A stretch of 64,000 nt of DNA from Alteromonas sp. BMJM2 (GCF_027257845.1 NZ_JAPVOT010000006.1:62001-126000); one strand, 5' to 3'. Counted from the stretch's first letter, positions 47,171 to 56,394 are shown. Numbers and translations are program-made. Notes: a model not told the origin generated them from the letters alone.

Positions 47171-47189
47171 TGTGACAGTTTTATTAAAG
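47171..47189 (-). promoter_or_regulatory. Pho box upstream of phoB (autoregulation)
   Basis: On the minus strand CTTTAATAAAACTGTCACA matches the PhoB consensus at 17 of 19 positions, oriented toward phoB. It shares its 13 rightmost bases with the site at 37910-37928. It implies a phoB-phoR (and perhaps PstS-like) operon that is induced by PhoB itself, as in E. coli. Confidence 0.75.
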
Positions 47190-47340
47190 TCATTACAATT
47201 ATGTGTCAAGTTTTGCATATATTCTACTCAGTACATAGTTTGAACACATAATCTTGTTAATTAATAGAAATTTGCATATTCTTACGAGGTAAAGCGCACA
47301 GAGCTACACTACTCGACTTAAGAAAGGGGCAAGTTTACTG

Positions 47341-49071
47341 ATGGCTGCGGTTAAAACAGGGTTATCAAGAAAGCTCTTAACAAGAGTACTTTCAGTGTAT
47401 TTTGCGCTAACACTTATTGTGACGGTAGGCCAAATATTCACCGAATATCTCAGCACTAAGAACCACGTTGAAGAAGAGCTCCAAACCCTCAAAAATACCT
47501 TTTCATCTAGCTTGACCCGCGCCATGTGGGAAATAAACGATGAGCAAGTTAGAGCAATTGCAGAAGGCCTTATGTCTATCCCCATTGTAGAGGGTTTGCA
47601 AGTACGCGGCGAAAACGGCAACTTTATTACTGAGCAGGGCATTCGCAAAAGCCGCTCACCCAATCCAGTGGAACGGGAGGTTATTGAAGACCATTCTGGT
47701 GGCGTATTTAGCTACAGTTTTCCTTTAGTGTTTAAATTCGCAGGTCGAGAATCTACCGTAGGCGATGTCACCCTATACTCAAGTTTCGATACTATTTTTA
47801 GTAGGATAGAGGTGGGGGTATTTTTCCTTATTGGTAACGCTATTGTAAAAACCACGTTTCTTGTCTTCCTGTTTATGACCGCCTTTCGCACTATGTTGTC
47901 TGAGCCTTTGCAAAACATTACAGAGCAAATGGGCATGTTCGACCCTGAACGTCCTGAAGAGAGCAAATTGAAACTCGAAGTTAGAGACGACAATGAACTA
48001 CTGCAGCTACGAGACTCATACAATGGCGTCATTGATGACTTAATTGCCTCAAATCACAAGCTAAAAAGCGCTCAAAAAGAACTTACCGCTGCTAACTCCA
48101 AGCTTGACGACCAAAATCTGGTACTCGAACAAGAAGTCGCGAAAAAAACGGCGTCGCTATCACAAATTATGTTAGACCTTGAGCAGCAAAAAGATGAGCT
48201 GATTGCTCACCAGCGAGAGTTGCGTCAAGAGAACAAAAATCGACAGTATATCGAAAGCGAACTGCGAAAGAAAAACGACGAACTTGCCGGGTCAATGCAA
48301 ACATTGCATCAAGCGCAACAGCAACTTGTTGAATCAGAGAGAATGGCCTCGTTAGGTGGCCTCGTTGCTGGTATTACTCACGATATAAACACCCCTTTAG
48401 GCGTAAGTGTTACCGCAGCAAGCTTTTTACAAGAGCGACTTATTAACCTTAAACAAGACTTTGAAGATAACAGTTTAACGAACAAAAACATGGCAAGTTT
48501 TATTGACGAAGCCGACCAGACCGCTAAATTGTTACTCAATAATCTTGGTAGAGCGTCAGATTTAATCGCAAGCTTTAAACAGGTTGCCGTAGATCAAACA
48601 AGCGAAAATGAACGAGACTTTGACCTTGGTGAATATATTGAAGAAGTACTTCAATCTCTAAAATCGGGTTATAAACAAACTAAGCACAATATTACGGTTA
48701 ATTGCCCACCTGAATTAGTGGTTACCTGTGCCCCTGGCGCCATCGCGCAAATTGTTACTAACCTTATCGTAAATTCTCTTAATCATGGGTTCGAAGATAA
48801 AGCGGTTGGAAACATCAATTTAAATGTGGAGGCAGTTGATGGCCAGGTAGTTATGCATTTTGAAGACGACGGAAAAGGCTTAACAAAGAACGAGCTTTCA
48901 CAGTTATTTGACGCCTTTTTTACCACTAAACGAGGCTCCGGAGGCAGTGGTTTGGGTACGCATATTGTATACAACCTAGTCACTCAATCATTAAATGGAA
49001 AAATTGATGCCCAAAGTGAGCCTGGCAAGGGTCTCCGCTATACGATAATTTTTCCAATTAGTCAGCACTAG
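47341..49071 (+). CDS. Membrane sensor histidine kinase
   Basis: A 576-residue kinase divergent from phoB. Transmembrane helix at about 12-35, a periplasmic sensor of about 120 residues, a second helix (about 155-180), a HAMP-like linker, a long coiled coil (about 235-335), a dimerisation domain with phospho-acceptor His in VAGITHDINTPLG and HATPase_c (NLIVNSLNHG, DDGKGL, GGSGLGTHIV). No response regulator is adjacent except PhoB across the divergent promoter, so the partner is unknown. A role in phosphate sensing would be speculation. Confidence 0.88.
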   Translation: MAAVKTGLSRKLLTRVLSVYFALTLIVTVGQIFTEYLSTKNHVEEELQTLKNTFSSSLTRAMWEINDEQVRAIAEGLMSIPIVEGLQVRGENGNFITEQGIRKSRSPNPVEREVIEDHSGGVFSYSFPLVFKFAGRESTVGDVTLYSSFDTIFSRIEVGVFFLIGNAIVKTTFLVFLFMTAFRTMLSEPLQNITEQMGMFDPERPEESKLKLEVRDDNELLQLRDSYNGVIDDLIASNHKLKSAQKELTAANSKLDDQNLVLEQEVAKKTASLSQIMLDLEQQKDELIAHQRELRQENKNRQYIESELRKKNDELAGSMQTLHQAQQQLVESERMASLGGLVAGITHDINTPLGVSVTAASFLQERLINLKQDFEDNSLTNKNMASFIDEADQTAKLLLNNLGRASDLIASFKQVAVDQTSENERDFDLGEYIEEVLQSLKSGYKQTKHNITVNCPPELVVTCAPGAIAQIVTNLIVNSLNHGFEDKAVGNINLNVEAVDGQVVMHFEDDGKGLTKNELSQLFDAFFTTKRGSGGSGLGTHIVYNLVTQSLNGKIDAQSEPGKGLRYTIIFPISQH

Positions 49072-49163
49072 GACCTGCTCACCTTTTCTGGCATTTCCAA
49101 TTGCGCGGTGACGCGTAGGTTGATACGCTTGCGCCCTAATTTTTGACTGAGATACTCCCCTCT

Positions 49164-50075
49164 ATGTGGTTTAAAAATATAAAAGCATTTCAATTAACAC
49201 AGCCACTGTCGTTGGATGATGACGATCTAGAGCGTATGCTTAACGAGCATGCATTTAGACCTTGCGGCAGCCAAGATATGGCAACTATGGGATTTGCTTC
49301 ACCCTTTTCTCAAGCAGGCAAGTCGGGCACGATGTTTCACTGTGTTCAGCAGCGCTATTGGATAACGTTGAAAAAGCAGGAAAAGATTTTACCTGCGGCA
49401 GTAGTCAATGCTGAACTTGAAGAAATGGTTGCCAAGATAGAAATGGAAACTGGCGCTGCGGTTGGCAAAAAAGCCAAAACAGATTTAAAGCAAGAAATTC
49501 AAACGCGTCTGCTACCACAAGCCTTCACCAAGAACAGTTACACTCATGGATTTATATCATTGCCAGACAACTTAGTTGTGGTTGATGCCTCATCAGATGG
49601 CAAAGCCGAGGCGTTTCTCGCTATGGTAAGAAAAGCGATTGGTTCACTGCCTGTTGTGCCATTTACCCGTCATAGCCTACAAAGCGAGTTAACTCATTGG
49701 GTAACAGACGCGACTCCAGACAACATCGATTTACTTGAAGAGGCAGAATTAAAATCTGCTGACGACACTGGCAGTGTCATTCGCTGTAAAAATCAGCCTC
49801 TTGATAGCGACGAGATTAGCCTGCATTTATCTGCTGGCAAACTCGTTCAAAAAGTGGCATTTGAATATGCTGAGAGCCTGTCGGCTATAATGTGTGAAGA
49901 TGGTGCGGTAAAACGCATTAAGTTTACCGATCGCATAAAAGAAGAAACAGAAGACGTTCCAAAAGATCAGGTTGAAGCTCGTTTGGATGCAGAGTTTGCA
50001 CTGATGTCAGCGGAAATAACCACGCTGTTAAACTTTCTTCGAGACACACTAAAGCTTAATGACAGCGACCTTTAA
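49164..50075 (+). CDS. rdgC: Recombination-associated protein RdgC
   Basis: DNA-binding ring protein that modulates RecA-dependent recombination. The product begins MWFKNIKAFQLTQPL and is 303 residues, the E. coli length, with the typical FRPCGSQD and PVVPFTRHSLQSELTHWV segments. The start is the ATG at 49164, not the TTG at 49143. Single gene, followed by a stem-loop shared with the broken cupin gene. Confidence 0.95.
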   Translation: MWFKNIKAFQLTQPLSLDDDDLERMLNEHAFRPCGSQDMATMGFASPFSQAGKSGTMFHCVQQRYWITLKKQEKILPAAVVNAELEEMVAKIEMETGAAVGKKAKTDLKQEIQTRLLPQAFTKNSYTHGFISLPDNLVVVDASSDGKAEAFLAMVRKAIGSLPVVPFTRHSLQSELTHWVTDATPDNIDLLEEAELKSADDTGSVIRCKNQPLDSDEISLHLSAGKLVQKVAFEYAESLSAIMCEDGAVKRIKFTDRIKEETEDVPKDQVEARLDAEFALMSAEITTLLNFLRDTLKLNDSDL

Positions 50076-50101
50076 TAGTCAATAAGGCACGTCACAAAAC
50101 A

Positions 50102-50132
50102 ATTACCCCCACAAAGGCTTATTGGGGGTAAT
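50102..50132. terminator. Stem-loop between rdgC and cupin remnant
   Basis: ATTACCCCC (50102-50110) pairs with GGGGGTAAT (50124-50132). On the minus strand it is followed by TGTTTTG. It probably ends the former minus-strand cupin gene, whose stop codon lies in the loop, and may affect rdgC. Confidence 0.55.
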
Positions 50133-50310
50133 GTATTACTGCTATAAACCGAGTCTCACCCGCGTTATCTCTGTAAGCATGGGGCTGATCTGCCGCTAGA
50201 ACGCATTGTTCTCCTGCTTTTAACGTTTTCCACTGGCCGTTATGCATCACGCTCAGTATGCCTGACAATACATGAAGACGCTCTGTTACACCGACTTGGT
50301 GGGCAGTAGA
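50119..50310 (-). pseudogene. 3' remnant of cupin-type regulator (YdcN/SutR-like)
   Basis: Translation of the minus strand up to the stop at 50119 gives a cupin end: TERLHVLSGILSVMHNGQW, KTLKAGEQCVLAADQPHAYR, then AVIHYPQ. This matches the C-terminal cupin of XRE-type regulators that are commonly paired with BenE-like transporters. Only about 60 residues remain; the N-terminal helix-turn-helix and the start are missing and a stop appears upstream near 50320. It abuts, head to head, a BenE gene truncated at the same point, so one deletion explains both. Confidence 0.75.
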
Positions 50311-50976
50311 ATGTTGGGGTTGCTAATCCTGTCTTTAATAGTGACCGTTTTTATGCAGAGCCAGGCCAGTAATACTGACTTCGGTTTCGTATTCGCCGCC
50401 CCTATCCCTGTATGGGTAACCCCCACATTTTCATGGTCGGCAGTTATCGGCTTAGGGGTGCCTCTATTTATAATCACAACGCTATCGCAGAACTTACCAG
50501 GTATTGCCATTCATCATATCCATGGTTACTTCCCAGACCATAAACCCATACTTTCTGGCATCGCTGTTGTGCAGGCAATACTGTCCCCTTTTGGCGGTTT
50601 CACGTTTAGTCTTGCCGCGATTACTGCCGCAATTTGTATGGGAAATGAGGTAGATAATGATAAGCAGCAACGTTACAAAGCTGCAATAGCTGCAGGTATT
50701 GCGTATTTGATAGTGGGCCTTTGTGCATCGGCCATTGTGGCATTATTTGTCAGCATGCCTAAGGTAATCATTCATCTATTAGCAGGGCTGGCTTTGCTAG
50801 CAACACTTCAGGGAGCATTTTCCAAAAGTATGGAAACGCAGTCTCATCGCGCACCAGCACTGTTAACACTGCTGTGCACGGCATCTGGATTCAGTTTGCT
50901 TTCTTTGCCATCTGCAGTGTGGGGGCTTGGGCTCGGACTGCTTGTTATGCAAAAAACAGAGGGAAAGCCTTCTTAA
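50272..50976 (+). pseudogene. Truncated BenE/YdcO-type transporter (C-terminal half only)
   Basis: The readable product (234 residues) aligns with the C-terminal half of BenE/YdcO benzoate-type transporters: SQNLPGIAIHHIHGYFPD, SPFGGFTFSLAAITAAICMG, AAIAAGIAYLIVGLCASAIV, and a final SGFSLLSLPSAVWGLGLGLL. Full-length members are about 390 residues with twelve helices. Here the first 165-170 residues are gone and the first dozen codons read through antisense cupin sequence. Almost certainly non-functional. Confidence 0.78.
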
Positions 50977-51125
50977 CCTTGTATTTTCGAAAACTTTAAT
51001 TTAGCGTCGCTCAATAAAAAGCCAGCACGTGTTGACTTGTAGAGACTATCTACTACAAAACACTGTATGCCGGCTATTATTCAATTTCACGCCACTTAAA
51101 GGTGGGGCGTTTAACGCTATACGCT

Positions 51126-51962
51126 TTACATAAATATTTGTTTTGCTGAGTTAGCCAGCTCTGTAAACTCATCGCTATGCAATACGCCAATGTCGTCAAC
51201 CACGTTGCGCTGCATTGCTAAGTTGAGTACAGCATCTTTTTGATTGTTCATCGCGCCAGCTAGGGCTGCGCCCACGCGAACAAAGTCAATGTATTCTACA
51301 TTTTCAGGAATAAAGCTTAGGTCTTTCCAGTGCTGTGAAACGTTGACAAAGGTTTCGCCAAATCCCCATTCTTTCATAATGCTCGCGCCCACTCGACCCG
51401 ATAGCTTATCTATTGCGACATCGAGGAACGATGAGTTGGCAAAGACTTCTGGGTGACGTTCGGCTTCAGTTAATACAGGAAGCACACCGATATTATGAAC
51501 CAGCGCTGCCAGCGTCATGGTATCCAGGCTCATCTCGCGTTTTTTCGTTCTCGCTATATATAACTGCAGCACCGCCATGGAGTTCGCAACGATATCAACG
51601 GTACGCACCCATTCTTTTTGCAAATAGCGCGTGACAATGTCATTTTTTGACACAAACAGCTGTTCCATGGCCAACGCAGTAGAAATATTTTTAATTTGGC
51701 GAAGACCAATTCGCGTAACGGCTTGGCCAATCGACGTTACTTTTACGCTACGCCCCATGTACGCACTATTCGCAATTTTAATCATGCGGGCGCCGAGTGA
51801 TGGGTCTTGACCAATAACATCGGCCATTGCATTGAGGTTTATATCAGGATCATCAGCCGCTTTTCTAACTTTTAACGCAATTGCTGGAAGCGTAGGCAGT
51901 ACAAGCGTGTCATTATTTATTTTTTCAACAAGAATAGTTGAGAGTGCGTTCTGTGTAGACAT
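51126..51962 (-). CDS. HDOD domain protein
   Basis: A 278-residue cytosolic protein with a single HDOD domain (about 18-215: LPTLPAIALKVRKAADDPD, IGQDPSLGARMIKIANSAYM, ALVHNIGVLPVL). HDOD is an HD-related domain without the full catalytic HD pair, found in signalling proteins that affect motility, stress or c-di-GMP pathways. No partner gene nearby. Monocistronic. Confidence 0.88.
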   Translation of the reverse strand: MSTQNALSTILVEKINNDTLVLPTLPAIALKVRKAADDPDINLNAMADVIGQDPSLGARMIKIANSAYMGRSVKVTSIGQAVTRIGLRQIKNISTALAMEQLFVSKNDIVTRYLQKEWVRTVDIVANSMAVLQLYIARTKKREMSLDTMTLAALVHNIGVLPVLTEAERHPEVFANSSFLDVAIDKLSGRVGASIMKEWGFGETFVNVSQHWKDLSFIPENVEYIDFVRVGAALAGAMNNQKDAVLNLAMQRNVVDDIGVLHSDEFTELANSAKQIFM

Positions 51963-52341
51963 AGTTCTACCCTTAGACTTTTATGGCTCGTTCAAGCCAA
52001 TCACTTACTAAAATATAAATATCGTTTATGTTATAAAGCATTTTGAGCTAAAGACATAATCGATAGTCGTGCATTCGACTTTCATTTTTAATACAGCATC
52101 CCTTCGTATTTTCAGCGGGACAGGCTTTTCATAATAGTATAACTTTACCCATACTATCGCAGTGTTTCAGTTTCGACCAACTAAATATGCAACCGCACAA
52201 CCCGCATGGTTAAGTATAGATAATTGATACAGAATCACTGTTGATTTCAAACAACAAAGTGAATTGTAGAAGCTGTTTGGCTTTGATGTAAAACCAAATT
52301 AGTACGATGGATAAAATTAACGACAGACGGTAAAACAACCT
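51963..52341. other. HDOD-M49 divergent intergenic region
   Basis: A 379-bp AT-rich spacer between divergent genes. I see no convincing promoter motif, hairpin, repeat or open frame in it. Confidence 0.5.
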
Positions 52342-54042
52342 ATGACAAAAATAATAAAATCAGGGCTATCTCCTGTAGCTTCCGCCATAGCCGGTGTTCT
52401 TATGTTAAGTGCATGCAGCCAACCCGCAAACACCACGTCAGAAAATACAGCGCTTAAACCAACAGCGGATAAAGAGCAGACCCTACTGGTGGATGAGTCA
52501 AGACTTTCCATTTATCACCCCGTTGAGCTTACCGCTGATTTAGACCATCTCAGCAGTAATCAGCATAAGATGCTATCGCTTCTCATTGACGCATCAAAAA
52601 TAATGGATGATCTATTCTGGCAACAAGCCTTTTTTGGCAGCAAAGCCTCATTTTTAAGTAGTATCGAAAGTGAAGCGGTACGTCACTTCGCTTCAATTAA
52701 CTATGGCCCATGGGATCGTTTAAATGGTGACACACCCTTTATCAGCGGCTTCGACACGAAGTACGCCGGCGCACAGTTTTACCCCCATGACATGGAAAAG
52801 GCTGAGTTTGCTACGGCTGAATTTGCTGACAAGCAGGGGCTATACTCCATGGTTAAGCGCGATGAAGCAGGTAACCTGTATTCTCAACCTTATTCAGAAG
52901 CCTTTAAAAGTGAGTTGATGGAAGCCTCTGAACTTCTTCTTCAAGCCGCAGAGCTTGCAGAAGATGCGAGTTTTAAAGCGTATTTAACATTGCGAGCAGA
53001 AGCGCTTTTAACCGATGACTACCTTGCCTCAGATATGACGTGGATGGATATGAAAACCAATCCTATTGAGTTAGTTATTGGCCCCATCGAATCATACGAG
53101 GATCAGTTATTTGGCTACCGCGCCGCGTTTGAAGCGTACGTACTGGTAAAAGATTTAGCATGGAGCGAAAAGCTTGCTAAATATGCAGCATTTTTACCCG
53201 AGTTGCAGCAAGGACTACCCGTAGCAACAGCTTACAAAGCAGAAGTGCCGGGGTCTGACGCCGACCTTAATGCTTATGATGTTATTTATTATGCAGGTCA
53301 TTCTAATGCAGGCAGTAAAACCATCGCCATCAACTTACCTAATGATGAACGTGTACAGCTAGAGAAAGGGACTCGTCGACTACAGCTTAAAAATGCGATG
53401 CAGGCAAAATTCGACAATATCCTCGTGCCCATTGCAAATACACTAATTGTACCTGAGCAACGCCAGCATATTACCTTCGACGCGTTTTTTGCCAACACCA
53501 TGTTCCATGAAGTGGCTCACGGTTTAGGCATTAAGAATACCCTTGATGGTTCAAACACCGTTCGCCAGGCGTTAAAGGAGCACGCATCTGCGTTAGAGGA
53601 AGGTAAAGCCGATATTTTAGGTCTCTACATGGTGCAAAGTCTTCTTGAGAAAGGCGAGATAACCGAGGGTTCACTAGAGGATTACTATGTCACCTTTATG
53701 GCGGGCATATTCCGCTCGGTTCGCTTTGGTGCAAGCTCAGCCCACGGTAAAGCGAACATGATTAGGTTTAACTTTTTTGCACAGCAAGGTGCCTTTGAAA
53801 AAACTGAAGACGGACTTTATCGTGTTAACATGCAAAAAATGGGCGCAGCCGTTGAAGCGTTATCAGAGTTAATTCTTACCCTTCAAGGTGATGGTGATTA
53901 TGATGGCGTTGCTGAACTTGTCGAGACAATGGGCGTTATTAAACCGCAGCTAAACTCTGACTTAGCCCGTTTAAGCGATGCTAACATCCCAGTGGATATA
54001 CACTTTAACCAAGGTAAAAAAGTGCTGGGATTACCCGAGTGA
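52342..54042 (+). CDS. M49-like zinc metallopeptidase lipoprotein
   Basis: A 566-residue lipoprotein (signal ending LMLSAC) resembling the dipeptidyl-peptidase III (M49) family. Zinc site candidates are H389-E390-V-A-H393 (FHEVAHGLG) and E419-E420-G-K-A-D (ALEEGKADILG), about 26 residues apart as in M49. Classical M49 enzymes have HEXXGH with an extra residue; this one has a plain HEXXH, so it is a variant branch. Predicted in the periplasm or outer membrane. The protein is helical, and its substrate is unknown. Monocistronic with a strong terminator. Confidence 0.78.
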   Translation: MTKIIKSGLSPVASAIAGVLMLSACSQPANTTSENTALKPTADKEQTLLVDESRLSIYHPVELTADLDHLSSNQHKMLSLLIDASKIMDDLFWQQAFFGSKASFLSSIESEAVRHFASINYGPWDRLNGDTPFISGFDTKYAGAQFYPHDMEKAEFATAEFADKQGLYSMVKRDEAGNLYSQPYSEAFKSELMEASELLLQAAELAEDASFKAYLTLRAEALLTDDYLASDMTWMDMKTNPIELVIGPIESYEDQLFGYRAAFEAYVLVKDLAWSEKLAKYAAFLPELQQGLPVATAYKAEVPGSDADLNAYDVIYYAGHSNAGSKTIAINLPNDERVQLEKGTRRLQLKNAMQAKFDNILVPIANTLIVPEQRQHITFDAFFANTMFHEVAHGLGIKNTLDGSNTVRQALKEHASALEEGKADILGLYMVQSLLEKGEITEGSLEDYYVTFMAGIFRSVRFGASSAHGKANMIRFNFFAQQGAFEKTEDGLYRVNMQKMGAAVEALSELILTLQGDGDYDGVAELVETMGVIKPQLNSDLARLSDANIPVDIHFNQGKKVLGLPE

Positions 54043-54075
54043 TCGCAGTTTAATTTTTAATTTTTGCTTTTATAA

Positions 54076-54112
54076 AAAAACGCCGCGTTATTGCCAATAA
54101 CGCGGCGTTTTT
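54076..54112. terminator. Bidirectional terminator between M49-like gene and hinT
   Basis: AAAAACGCCGCGTTATT (54076-54092), loop GCC, then the exact complement to 54112. The 17-base perfect stem has A and T runs at its ends and serves both convergent genes. Confidence 0.93.
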
Positions 54113-54141
54113 CATTATTTCACGGCTTTGTAGGCTGCTCG

Positions 54142-54513
54142 CTATTCAACGTGCTTTTTCATATCTTCTGTGTACGGAGGCCACCCTAACGGTTTCCCAG
54201 CCAGTACATGCAGGTGAATATGGTAAACCGTTTGGCCACCAAACTCGTTGCAGTTCATGACGGTTCTAAAGCCTTGTTCGGCAACCCCTAAATCACTAGC
54301 TACCTTTGCCGCCACTACCGATAAATGACCAACCACTTCCCTGTCGTCAGCAGTGATATCGTTGACTGTGGCAATGGCCTTTTTGGGAATAACAAGAAAA
54401 TGGACTGGAGCTTGGGGGTTAATATCCTTAAACGCTAAGGCCATGTCATCTTCGTAAAGAATGTCCGCGGGGATTTCTTTATTAATAATTTTGGTAAAAA
54501 TAGTGTCCGACAT
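54142..54513 (-). CDS. hinT: HIT family purine nucleoside phosphoramidase-like protein
   Basis: A 123-residue HIT protein with the histidine triad HIHLHVLAG near the C terminus and TIFTKIINKEIPADILYEDD at the N terminus, typical of HinT. HinT hydrolyses adenosine phosphoramidates. Monocistronic, minus strand, upstream of the convergent terminator. Confidence 0.93.
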   Translation of the reverse strand: MSDTIFTKIINKEIPADILYEDDMALAFKDINPQAPVHFLVIPKKAIATVNDITADDREVVGHLSVVAAKVASDLGVAEQGFRTVMNCNEFGGQTVYHIHLHVLAGKPLGWPPYTEDMKKHVE

Positions 54514-54725
54514 ACTTGTTGCTCCTTTTGTTCGTACTTCACTCTGGCGCGCTTAATAGCGTTATGCCGTTCTGGCGTGCTGTTTTTTTGTAAAGCGAGT
54601 TTTATTGAGCCAGTTTTGACATATCTGTCTTTCAAAACTGGCTTGTTAATCGTGATCTAGCTGTTTGTCTTTACTCGATTTTCTTTTTGAGCTTTTCTGT
54701 TCAAGCTTCGCTTTTGAACCTCAGA

Positions 54726-55526
54726 TTAAGCAAAAACAAACCATAATAGTATTCCACCAAGCGCGAGGCGGTATATCACAAAAGGAAGCATGCCGATGCG
54801 CGCAATCCAGCTTAAGAACAAGTAAATGCACAGATAAGCACTCACAAAAGAGAACATAGCCCCATACATTAATGCTTGCCAGTCCACGGCTTCATTGGCT
54901 TCAATCAAATCGTAGGTTGCCAATAGGCCAGCACCCAATATCACTGGAATGGACAATAAAAACGAAAAGCGGGCGCATGCTTCACGCTTTAAGCCAAGCA
55001 TCAACCCTGCAGTCATAGTTATTCCCGAACGAGACGTGCCGGGTATTAATGCCAACACTTGTGCCAAACCAATGAATATGGCTTGTTTCATGTTCAGTGT
55101 ATCAAGCTCGTGCTTTCGCTTGGCGGTCGCATCGGCGTACCACAATACCAGGCCAAAAATAATGGTTGTTGCGGCAATAACCAGCGCTGTACGGGCGTTG
55201 TCTTCAATCCAGCCTTTCATAAGAAAACCCACAATCACCGCAGGAATGGTCGCAATAATAACGTACCACGCCAGCTTACTGTCAGTGGACTGCTGTTTAC
55301 TGAACCCTTGCGTACACCATGCAACGGTCATCTGCATAATCTCTTGGCGAAAATAAATCATTACCGCTAACAAGCTGCCAACGTGGACCGCAACATCGAA
55401 GGCCAAACCTTGGCTTACCCAGCCAAAAAGCTCGGCCGGTAACAGTAAATGCCCTGAGCTACTTATAGGTAAAAACTCCGTTACCCCTTGGATAATAGCT
55501 AAAATTATAATTTCAAAAAGTGTCAT
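54726..55526 (-). CDS. uppP: Undecaprenyl-diphosphatase UppP (BacA)
   Basis: Inner-membrane enzyme that dephosphorylates undecaprenyl pyrophosphate to recycle the lipid carrier for peptidoglycan and other polymers. 266 residues with about eight transmembrane helices and both active-site motifs: TEFLPISSSGHLLL (16-29) and LIPGTSRSG. It lies eight bases after folK on the same strand, so folB-folK-uppP probably form an operon. Confidence 0.95.
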   Translation of the reverse strand: MTLFEIIILAIIQGVTEFLPISSSGHLLLPAELFGWVSQGLAFDVAVHVGSLLAVMIYFRQEIMQMTVAWCTQGFSKQQSTDSKLAWYVIIATIPAVIVGFLMKGWIEDNARTALVIAATTIIFGLVLWYADATAKRKHELDTLNMKQAIFIGLAQVLALIPGTSRSGITMTAGLMLGLKREACARFSFLLSIPVILGAGLLATYDLIEANEAVDWQALMYGAMFSFVSAYLCIYLFLSWIARIGMLPFVIYRLALGGILLWFVFA

Positions 55527-55534
55527 TCCCTTGC

Positions 55535-56029
55535 TTAGCTCCAGGTAAAGTCAACAGGCCAAAGTCGCTGCTTCTGCTTATCGAAAGACGCCCACATATG
55601 GGCATAGGTTTGTTGTGTTTCAGGATGAATACTATTGGGTACCAGCTCTGCCAGTGGCCATAATACAAAAGCATTGTGACAGATTTCCTCTCTTGGCAAC
55701 ACAATGGGTGAACGAGTCACGGTGTCATCATAGGTAAGAAGATCTAAATCCAGTGTGCGAGCACAAAACTTTTTATCTGTGTGAACTCGTCCATTGTCCC
55801 GCTCTATGTGTTTCAAGGTTTCGCAAACCTGCTCTATTCTCAGTGTTGTATTTGCTTTAGCCACTAAATTATAAAAAGGACTGCCGTTAAACCCTACCGC
55901 CTCACTTTCGTATACTGAAGAGAGCGACACGTTTTGAAAATACTTTTTTAACGCAATAATGGACTGTCGAGTATAATGCTCACGCTCAATATTTGAGCCT
56001 ACACTAATTAAAATGGTGTGTTGGGACAT
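55535..56029 (-). CDS. folK: 2-amino-4-hydroxy-6-hydroxymethyldihydropteridine pyrophosphokinase
   Basis: HPPK activates the pterin for folate synthesis by pyrophosphate transfer from ATP. 164 residues with LISVGSNIERE, SSVYESEAVGF and the ATP/metal motif RTLDLDLLTYDD. The loop before it (DKKFCARTLDLD) differs from the more usual RWGPRTLDLD. Its ATG touches the folB stop, indicating coupling with the previous pathway enzyme. Confidence 0.93.
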   Translation of the reverse strand: MSQHTILISVGSNIEREHYTRQSIIALKKYFQNVSLSSVYESEAVGFNGSPFYNLVAKANTTLRIEQVCETLKHIERDNGRVHTDKKFCARTLDLDLLTYDDTVTRSPIVLPREEICHNAFVLWPLAELVPNSIHPETQQTYAHMWASFDKQKQRLWPVDFTWS

Positions 56030-56382
56030 TAATTACGCTCTCGATAGAGCTCAACAGCCACAGTTTGGGCATTGGGTAATATATTCGGCTTTACAATTTT
56101 AACCGTGATGGCATCTACAGCAAAAGCATCGAGCACCGATGTCATTACGGCGTTGCCAAAGGCTTCTAAAAGTTCAAACTCGCTACGCTGGCCAACGTCG
56201 ACAATGCACTCGGCCACTTTTGCGTAGTCAATGGTGTCGTTAACGTCGTCGCTTTGCATAGCTGCATTAAGGTCGGCGGTTAGCGTAACATCTAGGAGTA
56301 GCGCTGTTTGTTGCGTACGCTCCCAATCATAAACTCCAATTAACGTATTTACTGTTAACCCAGTTATATATATTTTACCCAT
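56029..56382 (-). CDS. folB: Dihydroneopterin aldolase
   Basis: Cleaves dihydroneopterin to the HPPK substrate, the step directly before FolK. 117 residues with GVYDWERTQQTALLLDVTL, the catalytic-type EAFGNAV segment and TVKIVKPN. The open frame extends to a TTG at 56394, but ATG 56382 (MGKIYITGL) matches known N termini; the ribosome binding site is weak. Divergent from plsY, as in E. coli. Confidence 0.92.
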   Translation of the reverse strand: MGKIYITGLTVNTLIGVYDWERTQQTALLLDVTLTADLNAAMQSDDVNDTIDYAKVAECIVDVGQRSEFELLEAFGNAVMTSVLDAFAVDAITVKIVKPNILPNAQTVAVELYRERN

Positions 56383-56394
56383 GAATGTGTTCAA

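Noticed and set aside
47123-47218. N-terminal extension of PhoB
   Set aside because: The extra 32 codons contain the Pho box and have no homology to PhoB. The ATG at 47122 gives the exact family length and has a ribosome binding site.
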